From contig CACZXH010000007.1 in the NCBI GenBank assembly GCA_902785065.1, positions 217,641 through 281,640 of the forward strand: a DNA stretch of 64,000 nucleotides, read 5' to 3'. The notes beneath the pieces are model-generated. The model was not told the DNA's origin and made no database searches. It was given only the letters and a program-made list of their open reading frames with translations. Of the stretch, positions 1-8,491 are shown piece by piece (positions within the stretch are counted from its first letter, which is position 1; each line of letters begins with the position of its first letter). Made by a program: the position numbers and the translations under genes. Source of the stretch: an uncultured Bacteroidia bacterium. Lineage in GTDB: Bacteria > Bacteroidota > Bacteroidia > Bacteroidales > UBA932.

Positions 1-1
1 C

Positions 2-190
2 CGCTTCGCGCTGAACCGTGACGGAATTACGGTCTCCGACGCGGAATACGCGGAGACGCTCGAGTACCTGCAGCCTCAGTTGAACGCCCTCGTCGCCCGT
101 TACTCGAAGCTGAACGAAAACGCGTTCTACAAGTACTATCTGCCCGTGGACACCACCGTGGAGGCGGCCCTCAAGTCCATCCGGGAATGA
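2..190 (+). CDS. C-terminal end of a protein cut by the window edge, possibly an S41 peptidase
   Basis: Only the last 62 codons are visible, in a frame ending with TGA. The helical tail (NENAFYKYYLP, then VEAALKSIRE) resembles the segment that closes Bacteroidales S41 C-terminal processing peptidases. No catalytic residue lies in the visible part, so this family call is an inference. The stop overlaps the start of aroK as ATGA, so the two genes are probably co-transcribed and translationally coupled. Confidence 0.5.
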   Translation, partial: RFALNRDGITVSDAEYAETLEYLQPQLNALVARYSKLNENAFYKYYLPVDTTVEAALKSIRE

Positions 191-684
191 TGATCGCCCT
201 CACAGGCTTCATGGGAAGCGGAAAGACAACAGTCGGGAAGGTCCTCGCGGACTTTCTCGGCTGTCCTTTTATGGACCTGGACGACCTGGTCGTGAAGAAA
301 GTGGGGAAGAGTATTCCCGATATCTTTGCGCAGGACGGGGAACCGGCTTTCCGCCAGTTGGAGGCCCAGGTACTGCGGAAAACCGTAGAGAAATACGCGG
401 AAAGCACGGCCGTGCTGGCCCTCGGCGGCGGCGCCGTCCTGGCGCCCGCCTCGGCCGCCCTCCTGCACGAAAAAACCGTCTGCATCTACCTCAGAGCCTC
501 CCTGGAAACCCTGCTGGCCCGGTTGGAAGGTGAGACCGCCGGCCGCCCGCTCGCGGATGCTTCTCTCGCCGACCGCCTCGCTGCACGCGAGCCCATCTAC
601 GAAAAAACCGCCCATGTCGTGATCGACACGGACGGTCTGTCTCCGGACGAGGTCGCGGACGAGATCATCATCTCGGCCCTCTAG
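187..684 (+). CDS. aroK: shikimate kinase
   Basis: Phosphorylates shikimate at the 3-hydroxyl with ATP, a cytosolic step toward chorismate and the aromatic amino acids. The 165-residue length is normal for the family. The P-loop GFMGSGKTT is at residues 7-15, the shikimate-binding acidic stretch DLDD at 30-33 and the glycine-rich ALGGGAVL near 79-86. The ATG overlaps the upstream stop codon, and the stop overlaps the convergent parC by four bases, so there is no room for a separate terminator. The identification is secure; only the AroK or AroL label is conventional. Confidence 0.93.
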   Translation: MMIALTGFMGSGKTTVGKVLADFLGCPFMDLDDLVVKKVGKSIPDIFAQDGEPAFRQLEAQVLRKTVEKYAESTAVLALGGGAVLAPASAALLHEKTVCIYLRASLETLLARLEGETAGRPLADASLADRLAAREPIYEKTAHVVIDTDGLSPDEVADEIIISAL

Positions 685-3491
685 AACAACGTCCAATCGG
701 TAAAGTCAGAGGCGGGCTCTTCGGGCTCGTCTTTCTTTTTCAGCAACGCCGCGGCTTCGCCGCCTTCGGTGGCGGTGTCGGTGTCGGCAGCCGGCGCCGG
801 TGTCTCGGGCAGCTCCGGAATCTCTTCGTCCAGCTCGATGTCGATGGGCTCTTCCTCCTCGGGGACAAGGTCGTCCTCAGGCTTGTGGAGCGGTTCGATG
901 AACTCGACGGACTTGAGGTCCAGGCTGCTGCACTTCTTGCCCTTGGCCGCGAGGCCCTTCTTGGCGATGAACTCCTCGGCGTCGATCACTTCCGCTTCGC
1001 GACCTTCCTGGCGTCCGCCGAAAGTGAGTTTCACCTGCGGGTGGAGGTCGTCGGACAGGTCAATGAGCTTGGATCCCTTGGAATCGGAGATGAAGGAGAC
1101 GGGCGTGTTGTTGCTCTCGACGAAGCTGAACCGCTTGATATAGTAGGCCTTTGCGGCATTGTCCCAGTAGAGGACCGTATAGGTGCGGTTCGGGTCCAGC
1201 TTGCCGATGCGGATCACGTCACCCTGATACTTGTTTACCAGCTCGTAGTTGGTGGTGTAGTAAGAGCCGTTGGAGAAGATCGCCAGGACGCGGTCGTTGC
1301 CGCTGTACTGTCCGATGTGCTCGCCGCGGCCGTCTTCGTTGAGGCGCTGGATGTCCGGATCGTACCAGATGTCCTTCCCTTCGAGGGTGGTGACGCCCTT
1401 GGACTTGAGCTGGATCTTCTGGACGGGATACTTCGTGACCAGGTTGCCCCGGGAGGTGCGGCCCTTGATGGCGAGGGTGGAGAAGTCGTACTCAAGCTGG
1501 GACTTCTTGATGCCCTTCTTCGGACGCAGGCTGATCTTGACCGTCTCCGCCTCGCCGTTGTGGTTCACGCTGAACCACAGGATTTTGGACCCTTCGGCGC
1601 CGGTGGTGATGTCATACTCCTTGTCGCGGGTGATGGAGGTGATGGCAAAGCGCTTGGCGTAATGGACAGAACCTTTGCCGTCGCGGTAAATGACGTTGTA
1701 AATGGTGCGGGCGTCGTTCCGGTTGAACACGCCGGCCCATAGGAGGTCCTTCCCGAAGAAGGCCTTGTCGGCCACCTTGGTCACCCGGTACTTGCCATCC
1801 TTGCCGATGACGATGATCTCCGACAGGTCGGAGCAGTCGGCGATGAACTCGGCTCCCTCGGAATTCTTGAGGCCGATGCCCACGAAGCCTTCCGCGAGGT
1901 TCGCGTACAGCTTCGCGTTGTTGTTCACGACCTTGGTCGCAGCGATGGTTTCGAAAGAGGTAATCTCCGTGAGGCGCGGATGGTCCTTGCCGTACTTTTT
2001 CTTGAGGGAACGGAACCAGTCGATGGTGTACTGGGTCAGGTGCTCGAGCTTGTCCCGCACGTCCTTCATTTCGTCCTCCAGGGCGTAGATCTTCTCGTCC
2101 AGGGCCTTGGTGTCGAACTTGGAGATCTTGCGGACCGGTTTCTCCACGAGCTTCAGGATGTCATCCATCACGATTTCGCGGTGGAGGAGGTCCTGGTACT
2201 GCTTCATCTGCTGGAAGATATCATCGAGCTGCTCTTCCCAGTCGCGCTGGTTCTGCTCCAGCACCTTGTAGATGCGGTTCTCGAAGAAAATGCGCTCCAG
2301 GGAGTCGTAGTGCCACTGGTCCTCCAGTTCGCCGAGTTTGATCTCCAGTTCGCGGCCCAGAAGCTCGCGGGTGTGGTACGTGTCGTACTCGAGGATGTCG
2401 TTGACAGACAGGAACTGCGGCTTGTCTTCCTTGATGACGCAGGCGTTCGGGTTGATGGTGGTCTCGCAGTCCGTGAAGGCGTACAGGGCGTCGATGGTCT
2501 TGTCCGGGGACACGTCGGCCGGGAGGTGGATGATGATCTCCACCTGGTCCGTGGTCATGTCCTCGATCTTCTTGATCTTGATCTTGCCCTTGTCCTTCGC
2601 CTTCAGGATGCTGTCGATGATCATGTGGGAGGTTTTCCCGTAGGGGATCTCCGTGATGGTGACCGTGCTCTTGTCGATCTTCTCGATACGGGCGCGGATC
2701 TTCACCTGGCCGCCCCGGCGGCCGTGGTTGTACTTCGAGCAGTCCGCGAGGCCTCCGGTGGGGAAGTCGGGATACAGCTCGTAGTCTTCCTCCTTCAGGA
2801 TGGCGATGGAGGCGTCGATGAGTTCGTTGAAATTATGGGGAAGGATGCGGGACTGCATGCCCACGGCGATGCCTTCGGTGCCCTGCGCGAGCAGGAGCGG
2901 GAAGCGCACCGGGAGCTCGGTCGGCTCCTGGTTGCGGCCGTCGTAGGAAGTCATCCAGTTGGTGACCTTCGGGTCGAAGATCACTTCCTTGGCGAACTTG
3001 GAGAGCCGCGCCTCGATGTATCGGGCCGCGGCGTTGGAGTCGCCGGTGAGGATGTTACCCCAGTTTCCCTGGCAATCCACCGCGAAGCCCTTCTGGCCCA
3101 GTTGCACGAGGGCGCCCAGGATAGATGCGTCGCCGTGCGGGTGGTACTGCATCGCCTGGCCGACAATGTTCGCCACCTTGGTGTACCGGCCGTCGTCCAT
3201 CTTGTACATCGCGTGCAGGACGCGGCGCTGGACAGGCTTCAGGCCGTCCACGATGTGCGGGACGGCACGCTGGAGGATCACGTAGGACGAGTAGTCCAGG
3301 AACCAGTCCTTGAACATGCCGGACAGCTTGTACTTCCGGCTGTCGCTACCCAGCAGGCGGGTGAACTTGCCCGTCGGCTGCGCGTTTTCATCAAGGGCCT
3401 GCTCCTCTTCGAGGTTCTGTTCTTCGTCGAGGGGTTCTTCCTGGATATCGTCGAATTCTTCGCTCATGGTAGGTTTCGGTTTAGAACTCAT
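681..3491 (-). CDS. parC: DNA topoisomerase IV subunit A (GyrA/ParC family)
   Basis: Catalytic DNA-breaking subunit of a type IIA topoisomerase. The winged-helix core is at residues 60-190, with the active-site tyrosine in AARYIEARL (Tyr158). The long coiled coil and tower region follow, then a beta-pinwheel-like C-terminal half and an acidic tail rich in Glu and Pro. The length of 936 residues and the divergent C-terminal domain fit Bacteroidetes ParC better than GyrA, though the GyrA/ParC choice is inferred. It is the last gene of an era-parC run and overlaps the era stop by 11 bases. A second ATG at 3467 (MSEEFDDIQ) would remove that overlap and is an equally good start. Confidence 0.9.
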   Translation of the reverse strand: MSSKPKPTMSEEFDDIQEEPLDEEQNLEEEQALDENAQPTGKFTRLLGSDSRKYKLSGMFKDWFLDYSSYVILQRAVPHIVDGLKPVQRRVLHAMYKMDDGRYTKVANIVGQAMQYHPHGDASILGALVQLGQKGFAVDCQGNWGNILTGDSNAAARYIEARLSKFAKEVIFDPKVTNWMTSYDGRNQEPTELPVRFPLLLAQGTEGIAVGMQSRILPHNFNELIDASIAILKEEDYELYPDFPTGGLADCSKYNHGRRGGQVKIRARIEKIDKSTVTITEIPYGKTSHMIIDSILKAKDKGKIKIKKIEDMTTDQVEIIIHLPADVSPDKTIDALYAFTDCETTINPNACVIKEDKPQFLSVNDILEYDTYHTRELLGRELEIKLGELEDQWHYDSLERIFFENRIYKVLEQNQRDWEEQLDDIFQQMKQYQDLLHREIVMDDILKLVEKPVRKISKFDTKALDEKIYALEDEMKDVRDKLEHLTQYTIDWFRSLKKKYGKDHPRLTEITSFETIAATKVVNNNAKLYANLAEGFVGIGLKNSEGAEFIADCSDLSEIIVIGKDGKYRVTKVADKAFFGKDLLWAGVFNRNDARTIYNVIYRDGKGSVHYAKRFAITSITRDKEYDITTGAEGSKILWFSVNHNGEAETVKISLRPKKGIKKSQLEYDFSTLAIKGRTSRGNLVTKYPVQKIQLKSKGVTTLEGKDIWYDPDIQRLNEDGRGEHIGQYSGNDRVLAIFSNGSYYTTNYELVNKYQGDVIRIGKLDPNRTYTVLYWDNAAKAYYIKRFSFVESNNTPVSFISDSKGSKLIDLSDDLHPQVKLTFGGRQEGREAEVIDAEEFIAKKGLAAKGKKCSSLDLKSVEFIEPLHKPEDDLVPEEEEPIDIELDEEIPELPETPAPAADTDTATEGGEAAALLKKKDEPEEPASDFTDWTLF

Positions 3492-4362
3492 ACCCGAAAC
3501 GGCGGAGCTCCTTGCGGGACTCGCGCCAGTCCGGATCCACTTTCACAAACGTGGAGAGGAAGACCTTCTTCTGGAAGAAATCCTCCATCTCTAGGCGGGC
3601 TTCAGTGCCCACCTTCTTCAGGGCCGCGCCCTTCTTGCCGATGATGATGCCTTTCTGGGACTCGCGCATCACATAGATGACGGCGCTGATCTCGTAGCGC
3701 TCCTCGCCCTCATGGAAAGCTTCGATCTCCACCTGGCAGCTGTAGGGAATCTCCTCGCCGTAGTTGAGGAAGATCTTCTCCCGCAGGATCTCCGAAGCGA
3801 AGAAGCGGAGGTTCTTGTCGGTGAACTGGTCCTTGTCGAACCAGGCCGGGGCTTCCGGAAGACGGCTGGAAACCGCCTCCAGGATGCTTTCGAGGTTGAA
3901 CTTCTCCTGGGCCGAAGCCGGAATGATTTCCGCCTTGGGGAGCTTCTCGTGCCACCACTGCATCAGTTCGACGACCTTCTCCTGCGAGGAAATGTCGATC
4001 TTGTTGATGACGAGGACCACGGGGCATTCCACCTTCGCAAGCTTCTCGATGTAGGCCTCGTTCTTGTCGCCCTTCTCCACCGTGTCGGTGACGTACAGGA
4101 TGATGTCCGCGTCGCCGATGGCGGTGTCCACGAAGTCCAGCATGCTCTGCTGGAGCCGGTAGTTGGGCTTCAGGATGCCGGGCGTGTCGGAGTAGACGAT
4201 CTGGTAGTCCTCGCCGTTGACGATGCCCATGATGCGGTGGCGCGTGGTCTGCGCCTTGGCGGTCACGATGGACAACTTCTCCCCGACGAGCGCGTTCATC
4301 AGGGTGGACTTCCCGACGTTCGGGTTGCCGATGATGTTGACGAATCCTGCCTTGTGTGCCAT
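3481..4362 (-). CDS. era: GTPase Era
   Basis: Ribosome-assembly GTPase that binds the 3' end of 16S rRNA. The 293 residues include the G1 motif GNPNVGKST at 12-20, G3 DTPG at 59-62, and G4 NKID near 121. The C-terminal KH RNA-binding domain carries the GIIIGKKGAALKK loop near residue 240. All functional motifs are intact. The start codon overlaps the stop of the pseudouridine synthase gene by one base and the 3' end overlaps parC, so it lies inside a tightly packed minus-strand operon. Confidence 0.95.
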   Translation of the reverse strand: MAHKAGFVNIIGNPNVGKSTLMNALVGEKLSIVTAKAQTTRHRIMGIVNGEDYQIVYSDTPGILKPNYRLQQSMLDFVDTAIGDADIILYVTDTVEKGDKNEAYIEKLAKVECPVVLVINKIDISSQEKVVELMQWWHEKLPKAEIIPASAQEKFNLESILEAVSSRLPEAPAWFDKDQFTDKNLRFFASEILREKIFLNYGEEIPYSCQVEIEAFHEGEERYEISAVIYVMRESQKGIIIGKKGAALKKVGTEARLEMEDFFQKKVFLSTFVKVDPDWRESRKELRRFGYEF

Positions 4363-5552
4363 TATACGTACGCCCCCATCTTCAGGATGTTCACCTCGCC
4401 CTCGGTCAGGTAGCGCCAGTCGCCCTTCTTGAGGCCCTTCTTGGTGAGGCCGGCGAAATAGACGCGGTCCAGGGCCTTCACTTCATAGCCCATGGACTCG
4501 AAGATGCGGCGGACGATCCGGTTCTTGCCGGAGTGGATCTCAATGCCCAGCTGGCGGTGGTCGCGGGCATCGATGTACTCGAGCTCATCGGCGGCGACGA
4601 CGCCGTCCGTCAGCTCGATGCCGGCCAGCACCTTCTCCTTGTCCTCCTCGGCGAGGGGGTGGTCCAGGACGACCTGGTAGATCTTCTTCTTGTTGTAGGA
4701 CGGGTGGGTCAGGCGCTCGGCCATCTCGCCGTCATTGGTGAACATCAGCACGCCGGTGGTGTTCTTGTCCAGGCGGCCGACCGGGAATACACGCGTCGGG
4801 CAGCCCTTGAGAATGTCCATGACGGTCTTTTCAGCGTGCGGGTCGCTGGCGGTGGTGACGTAACCCTTGGGCTTGTTCATCACGATGTACACTTTCTCCT
4901 CGCCCTTGAGACGCTCGCCGTTGAAGCGGATGTCGTCGGTGAGGACGTTGACTTTGGTGCCGAGTTCGGTGACGACCTCGCCGTTTACGGTGACGACACC
5001 GCTCTGGATGAGCGTGTCGGCCTCTCTGCGGGAGCAGACGCCGGAATTGGCGATGTACTTGTTCAGGCGGACGACCTCCTTGATCGGGGTCTTCGCGGTA
5101 TCGTCGTCAGACCAGGCGTTGCCGCTCACCTGCGGCTTGCGGCTGAGCATGGCGCTCATACCGGCGTCGGCCTCGGAACGCTTGCCCATGGGTTTGCGGC
5201 CGCGGGCCGGACCCGGCTTCGCGCCGAAAGACGGCTTGCCGTAACCGGACTTGCGGGGCTGTTCGCCATAAGGCTTCTCGCCGTACGGCCTGTCACTGCG
5301 CGGCTTGCTGCCATACGGCTTGCGCTCGCCGTACGGGCGCTCGCCCTGCGGACGGTCACCGTAGGTGCGGTGCTCGCCCTGCGGGCGGCCCTCGCCGTAC
5401 GCTTTGTGTTCTCCATAGCTCCGGCGTTCACCCTGCGGACGGGCCGGACGGGCGCCATAGGCGCGCTGCGGCTGCTGGTCCGAATCAAAGGAACGGCTGG
5501 TGCTGTAATCTTCCCGATGTGGGCGGTATGGTTCTAAAGTGATAAAAATCAA
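4362..5552 (-). CDS. rluB: RluB/RsuA-family pseudouridine synthase with a repetitive N-terminal extension
   Basis: Converts uridine to pseudouridine in ribosomal RNA. Residues 1-150 are a low-complexity, basic extension built from YGE/PYGE-like units. An S4 RNA-binding domain (RLNKYIANSGVCSRREAD) follows near 162, then the catalytic domain with the active-site region GRLDKNTTGVLMFTNDG near 260. Bacteroidales RluB proteins often have such disordered extensions. The longest frame opens with TTG and no in-frame ATG occurs until about residue 123, so the start is uncertain; a start inside the repeat region cannot be excluded. It lies between tonB and era in the same run. Confidence 0.85.
   Translation of the reverse strand: MIFITLEPYRPHREDYSTSRSFDSDQQPQRAYGARPARPQGERRSYGEHKAYGEGRPQGEHRTYGDRPQGERPYGERKPYGSKPRSDRPYGEKPYGEQPRKSGYGKPSFGAKPGPARGRKPMGKRSEADAGMSAMLSRKPQVSGNAWSDDDTAKTPIKEVVRLNKYIANSGVCSRREADTLIQSGVVTVNGEVVTELGTKVNVLTDDIRFNGERLKGEEKVYIVMNKPKGYVTTASDPHAEKTVMDILKGCPTRVFPVGRLDKNTTGVLMFTNDGEMAERLTHPSYNKKKIYQVVLDHPLAEEDKEKVLAGIELTDGVVAADELEYIDARDHRQLGIEIHSGKNRIVRRIFESMGYEVKALDRVYFAGLTKKGLKKGDWRYLTEGEVNILKMGAYV
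5225..5500. repeat. low-complexity repeat region encoding the RluB extension
   Basis: Imperfect tandem units encode PYGE, YGEKPYGEQ and QGERPYGE-like peptides in the minus-strand frame. The bases GCCGTA and CGCTCGCC recur at irregular spacing. Such a tract can change length by slippage, so the extension may vary between strains. Confidence 0.7.
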
Positions 5553-5590
5553 TGACTCACGTCATTGTTGGGATAAGGTGTTGCTTTTCT

Positions 5591-6382
5591 TTACTGCAGT
5601 TTGAAAATGTAGGTGATCGTGCCGGTCTGGACAACGGGCGCATCCGCCTTGGTGTTGAAGTGGGCCTTCATCGCCGCATTGCGGGCGGCATTCCAGAGGC
5701 CGGTGTCGGTGACCGTGGTCCCTTCCACGCCCGGGACGGCTTCCGTCACGTTGCCGTACTGGTCCACCTTGACCCGGACGACGACGGTGCCTTCGAGCTG
5801 GGCGTTGTAGGAGGGCCGGGGCAGGGAGCCGACTACGTTGCGGCCGCTCAGATGCGCGTTGGCATTGCCCTGGGTGCGTCCTTCCTTCGTGTTACCGTCC
5901 GGCTCGCCGGCCTTGAAACCTTCGCGGGCCTCGGCCGCGCCGTGCGGCGCCGTAGCCTTGTCGTCCTGCTGGCTCATGCCGGGGAACGAGGCGCGGGGAT
6001 CCAGTTTCGGCTCTTCCTTCTTCGGAGGCGCGGGAACTTCCACGTCGCCATGGCCGTTCTCCTTCGCCGCCGGCGTGCGGTTGGGCCGGTCGTTCACGTG
6101 GGGCGACTCCGCCTTCTGCACCAGCTCGACGGGCTGGGTGGGATCCGTCTCCTCCGCCTGGGGCTGCCGGCCGACCTTGGCGTCGACGGGCGTCTCTTCC
6201 TCCAGGATCTCCTCCTCGAAGTCGATGAGGAAACTGGTCTCCGGCGGCGGGGGATCCAGGTACTTCAGCCCCGCGGTCAGGCAGAAGACGAGGGCCACGA
6301 CGTGGATGAGCACGGTGGCCGCAAGACCCGTCAGGCGGGCCCGCTTGTCCTCAGTCTGTCTGGAGCGGAGATACGGCTGCAT
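5591..6382 (-). CDS. tonB: TonB-family energy transducer
   Basis: Couples the proton-motive force to outer-membrane transporters or envelope functions through ExbB and ExbD. The 263 residues comprise a short cytoplasmic N-terminus, one membrane segment at about 19-39 and a proline- and glutamate-rich periplasmic linker. The C-terminal TonB domain is recognised by YNAQLEGTVVVRVKVDQ and the final IFKLQ. It lies four bases downstream of exbD. It could equally be a TolA-like member of the same fold; the neighbourhood alone does not say which outer-membrane partners it serves. Confidence 0.87.
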   Translation of the reverse strand: MQPYLRSRQTEDKRARLTGLAATVLIHVVALVFCLTAGLKYLDPPPPETSFLIDFEEEILEEETPVDAKVGRQPQAEETDPTQPVELVQKAESPHVNDRPNRTPAAKENGHGDVEVPAPPKKEEPKLDPRASFPGMSQQDDKATAPHGAAEAREGFKAGEPDGNTKEGRTQGNANAHLSGRNVVGSLPRPSYNAQLEGTVVVRVKVDQYGNVTEAVPGVEGTTVTDTGLWNAARNAAMKAHFNTKADAPVVQTGTITYIFKLQ

Positions 6383-6385
6383 CGC

Positions 6386-6796
6386 TTATTCGGGCTGGGT
6401 CGCCAGGATGACCTTGTAGTGGTTCCGCTTGGCGATGTTCATGATACCGACGATTTCGCCCACAGGGACGCTCTGGTCGGAGAAGATGGAGAAGGTCGGG
6501 TCCTCTTCGCCCGACAGGAGCTCGATGAGCCCGTCCTCCACTTCCTCGTAGGAGGCCGGATTCCGGTCTCCGTTGATGTGGTAGGTGTAGGTGTCGTCGC
6601 CCCAGTCCTTGATGCTGACGCTCACGGTGGCCTTGGCCCCGATCTGGCCCGTGCTCTTCGGGAGGAGGAGCTTGAGGGCGTTCGGGTTGATCAGGGTTGA
6701 GGTCACGAGGAAGAAGATCAGCAGCAGGAACACGATATCCGTCATCGAGGATACCGAGAACGACGCGTCCACCTTCGTGTTTCTCTTGAGTGCCAT
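6386..6796 (-). CDS. exbD: biopolymer transport protein ExbD/TolR
   Basis: Inner-membrane subunit of the ExbBD/TolQR proton-driven motor. It has 136 residues with a single membrane helix near 20-40 that begins with the conserved aspartate (SMTDIVFLLLIFFLVTS, Asp20) needed for proton coupling. The rest forms the periplasmic domain. It sits between exbB and tonB with gaps of three bases on each side, a standard three-gene arrangement in this phylum. Confidence 0.92.
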   Translation of the reverse strand: MALKRNTKVDASFSVSSMTDIVFLLLIFFLVTSTLINPNALKLLLPKSTGQIGAKATVSVSIKDWGDDTYTYHINGDRNPASYEEVEDGLIELLSGEEDPTFSIFSDQSVPVGEIVGIMNIAKRNHYKVILATQPE

Positions 6797-6799
6797 AGA

Positions 6800-7525
6800 C
6801 TATTCTTCTCCGGGTTCGTGAAGGACGATGTCGATGAACTGCATCGTGGAGCTCTCCATCTTGTACACCAGGTTGGAGACCTTGGAGGTGAGCCAGTTGT
6901 AGCCGAAGTAAGCGATGATGCCCACGACGAGACCGCCCACGGTGGTGAGCATCGCGGTGTAGATACCGTCGCTGAGGAGGGTGATGTCGATGTTGTTGCC
7001 GGCCTTGGACATGTTGAAGAAGGCCTTGACCATACCCAGCACGGTGCCGAGGAAACCGATCATCGGGGCGCCGCCGGCGATGGAGGCGAGGATCGGGAGA
7101 CCCTTCTCCAGGCGGGAGACCTCCACGTTGCCGGTGTTCTCGATGGCGGACTGGATGTCGGCCATCGGACGGCCCAGGCGGTGGATGCCGGTCTCGACCA
7201 TGCGGGCGACCGGATTGTCATACTTGCGGCAGAGGGTAACGGCCGACTTGGTCTTGCCCGCGTTCATGTAGTCGCGGATGTCGTTCATGAAGTTGCCGTC
7301 GATCTTGGAGGCCTTGTTCAGGGTCCACCACTTCCATCCGATGATGTAGATGGCGACGATCGAGAGGGCGAGGAGGACCCACATCAGGGGACCGCCCATC
7401 GTGAACATCGAGAAGAGGCTCTCGCTCATCTGGGTAGGCTGCGCGGCCGGGGTCGCGGTGACCTGCTCCAGGGCCTCTCCGGCGGCCTGGACCAGCGTGT
7501 CTGTCTGCAAAAGGTTGAAAAGCAT
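6800..7525 (-). CDS. exbB: MotA/TolQ/ExbB proton channel protein
   Basis: Forms the pentameric proton channel that works with ExbD. The 241 residues contain a hydrophobic segment near 45-67 (PLMWVLLALSIVAIYIIGW) and two more near 130-205, with the conserved GFLGTVLGMVKAF motif. It is the first gene of the exbB-exbD-tonB-rluB-era-parC run, and a promoter-like TATCTTTG lies 70 bases upstream. Confidence 0.92.
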   Translation of the reverse strand: MLFNLLQTDTLVQAAGEALEQVTATPAAQPTQMSESLFSMFTMGGPLMWVLLALSIVAIYIIGWKWWTLNKASKIDGNFMNDIRDYMNAGKTKSAVTLCRKYDNPVARMVETGIHRLGRPMADIQSAIENTGNVEVSRLEKGLPILASIAGGAPMIGFLGTVLGMVKAFFNMSKAGNNIDITLLSDGIYTAMLTTVGGLVVGIIAYFGYNWLTSKVSNLVYKMESSTMQFIDIVLHEPGEE

Positions 7526-7594
7526 ATTCGTTTGTTTTATCGTATTTTCAGGGGTTTTCGCACGCGTTTAGCGCACGCGTACGCAATCAACCTA

Positions 7595-7602
7595 CAAAGA
7601 TA
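7595..7602 (-). promoter_or_regulatory. Bacteroidetes -7 box for the exbB operon
   Basis: Minus-strand TATCTTTG matches TAnnTTTG. It would give a leader of about 60 bases before exbB. No clear TTTG -33 box is placed at the ideal distance. Confidence 0.55.
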
Positions 7603-7628
7603 CAAATTTTATTCCGAAAAACCTTGCC

Positions 7629-7658
7629 ATTTCGACCAAGCGAAGCGCGTGGAGAAAT
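7629..7658. repeat. REP-like palindrome (ATTTC ... GAAAT type)
   Basis: A short inverted repeat with ATTTCGACC at one end and GGAGAAAT at the other and a CGAAGCGCG core. It resembles extragenic palindromes common in Bacteroidetes genomes. It lies directly beside the duplicated uvrD end, so it may mark a recombination-prone spot. Confidence 0.5.
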
Positions 7659-7661
7659 CTC

Positions 7662-7714
7662 TTATTCCGGCAGGTCGGCGAGCTTGAGGAAGGCGGCGCG
7701 GAGGGAGCGCACCT
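7662..7714. repeat. 53-bp exact copy of the uvrD 3' end (copy 1)
   Basis: Identical over 53 bases to the last 53 bases of uvrD, beginning exactly with the reverse complement of its TAA stop. It is joined directly to the M64 peptidase remnant. With copy 2 it flanks the DUF3237 gene in direct orientation, which suggests that this gene was inserted or that the region was partly duplicated. Confidence 0.85.
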
Positions 7715-7889
7715 CTGCCTGACCGGCCTGTACCGCCCGACCGAGGAAAGTATCATGTTCACGAACAAGGGCCAGTACAACGCCCCGTCCCGCGAAGCCA
7801 TCTACTACCGTATCCACAAGCTGGCCTACGGAGCCTCCTGGAAATACGACTACGAGACCTTCGTCTCCTGGGACGCGAAGAACCGGTAA
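7715..7889 (+). pseudogene. C-terminal remnant of an M64 (IgA peptidase M64-like) metallopeptidase
   Basis: An open plus-strand frame reads LTGLYRPTEESIMF, then NAPSREAIYYRIHKLAYG and ends SWDAKNR. This matches my recollection of the C-terminus of Bacteroidales M64 peptidases. It has no start and lacks the zinc-binding catalytic part: the frame enters from the duplicated uvrD sequence. The likely history is a deletion that removed most of the gene and fused its end to a uvrD fragment. It is presumably not expressed. Confidence 0.6.
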
Positions 7890-7911
7890 AAGTGAATGGG
7901 TATCTTGGATC

Positions 7912-8427
7912 CTACAGCTGTCGCTGGCTGGCTGTGGGATCCAGGCCGGCCGGCGGGCAGTAGATCCGGATCGTCAGGCCGCCGGCGCTGAAGTCGAGCT
8001 GGCCGAGGAGGGTGGCTGTGTTCAGGAAGGAGAGGGCCTTGCTGTCCGTGACGATGAACGGGTGCGTGAAGGGCTCGCGCATGTCGCCGTTGTTCTCGAT
8101 GAAAATGTGGCAGTCGGCGCCGGTCAGGTCCTTGCCCACCAGCATGTAGCGGGCGGATAGCGTCCGGCCGGAAGGCTTGCCCACCTGGGTGTCGACCCCG
8201 GTCGGGAGCACCTCGCCCTTGAAATTGGCGCAGTCCACGCTGCCGGCGAAGGGGATCATGGTCACGGACACGGAATCGGCCATCACGGTCTGGGCGCCTT
8301 TGATGTCGATCTGGATGGTGAGCACTTCCTGGTAGCCGGGAGGGACTTCCGGCCTACGGAGAGGACCCTGGGCGAGGGCGCAAGCGCACAGCGCGGCGAG
8401 CGCAAGAGAAACAATCAGTCTTTTCAT
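7912..8427 (-). CDS. secreted DUF3237-family protein
   Basis: The 171 residues begin with a signal peptide (MKRLIVSLALAALCACALAQ). The body fits the DUF3237 pattern: GEVLPTGVDTQ, then SARYMLVGKD, an ENNGDMREPF loop and a final GGLTIRIY strand. DUF3237 proteins are small beta-barrels of unknown biochemical role. The gene follows uvrD by 11 bases on the same strand but is flanked by the two copies of the uvrD 3' end, which suggests a later arrival rather than an old operon member. Its function cannot be named. Confidence 0.72.
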   Translation of the reverse strand: MKRLIVSLALAALCACALAQGPLRRPEVPPGYQEVLTIQIDIKGAQTVMADSVSVTMIPFAGSVDCANFKGEVLPTGVDTQVGKPSGRTLSARYMLVGKDLTGADCHIFIENNGDMREPFTHPFIVTDSKALSFLNTATLLGQLDFSAGGLTIRIYCPPAGLDPTASQRQL

Positions 8428-8438
8428 AATCTTGGATT

Positions 8439-8491
8439 TTATTCCGGCAGGTCGGCGAGCTTGAGGAAGGCGGCGCGGAGGGAGCGCACCT
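8439..8491. repeat. 53-bp uvrD 3' end (copy 2, within the gene)
   Basis: The source copy of the direct repeat, encoding the last residues LRAAFLKLADLPE and the stop of uvrD. Sequence similarity to copy 1 ends abruptly on both sides. Confidence 0.85.

Noticed and set aside
1980-3644. Long open frame opposite parC and era
   Set aside because: It mirrors the codon bias of the real genes on the other strand and has no domain motif.
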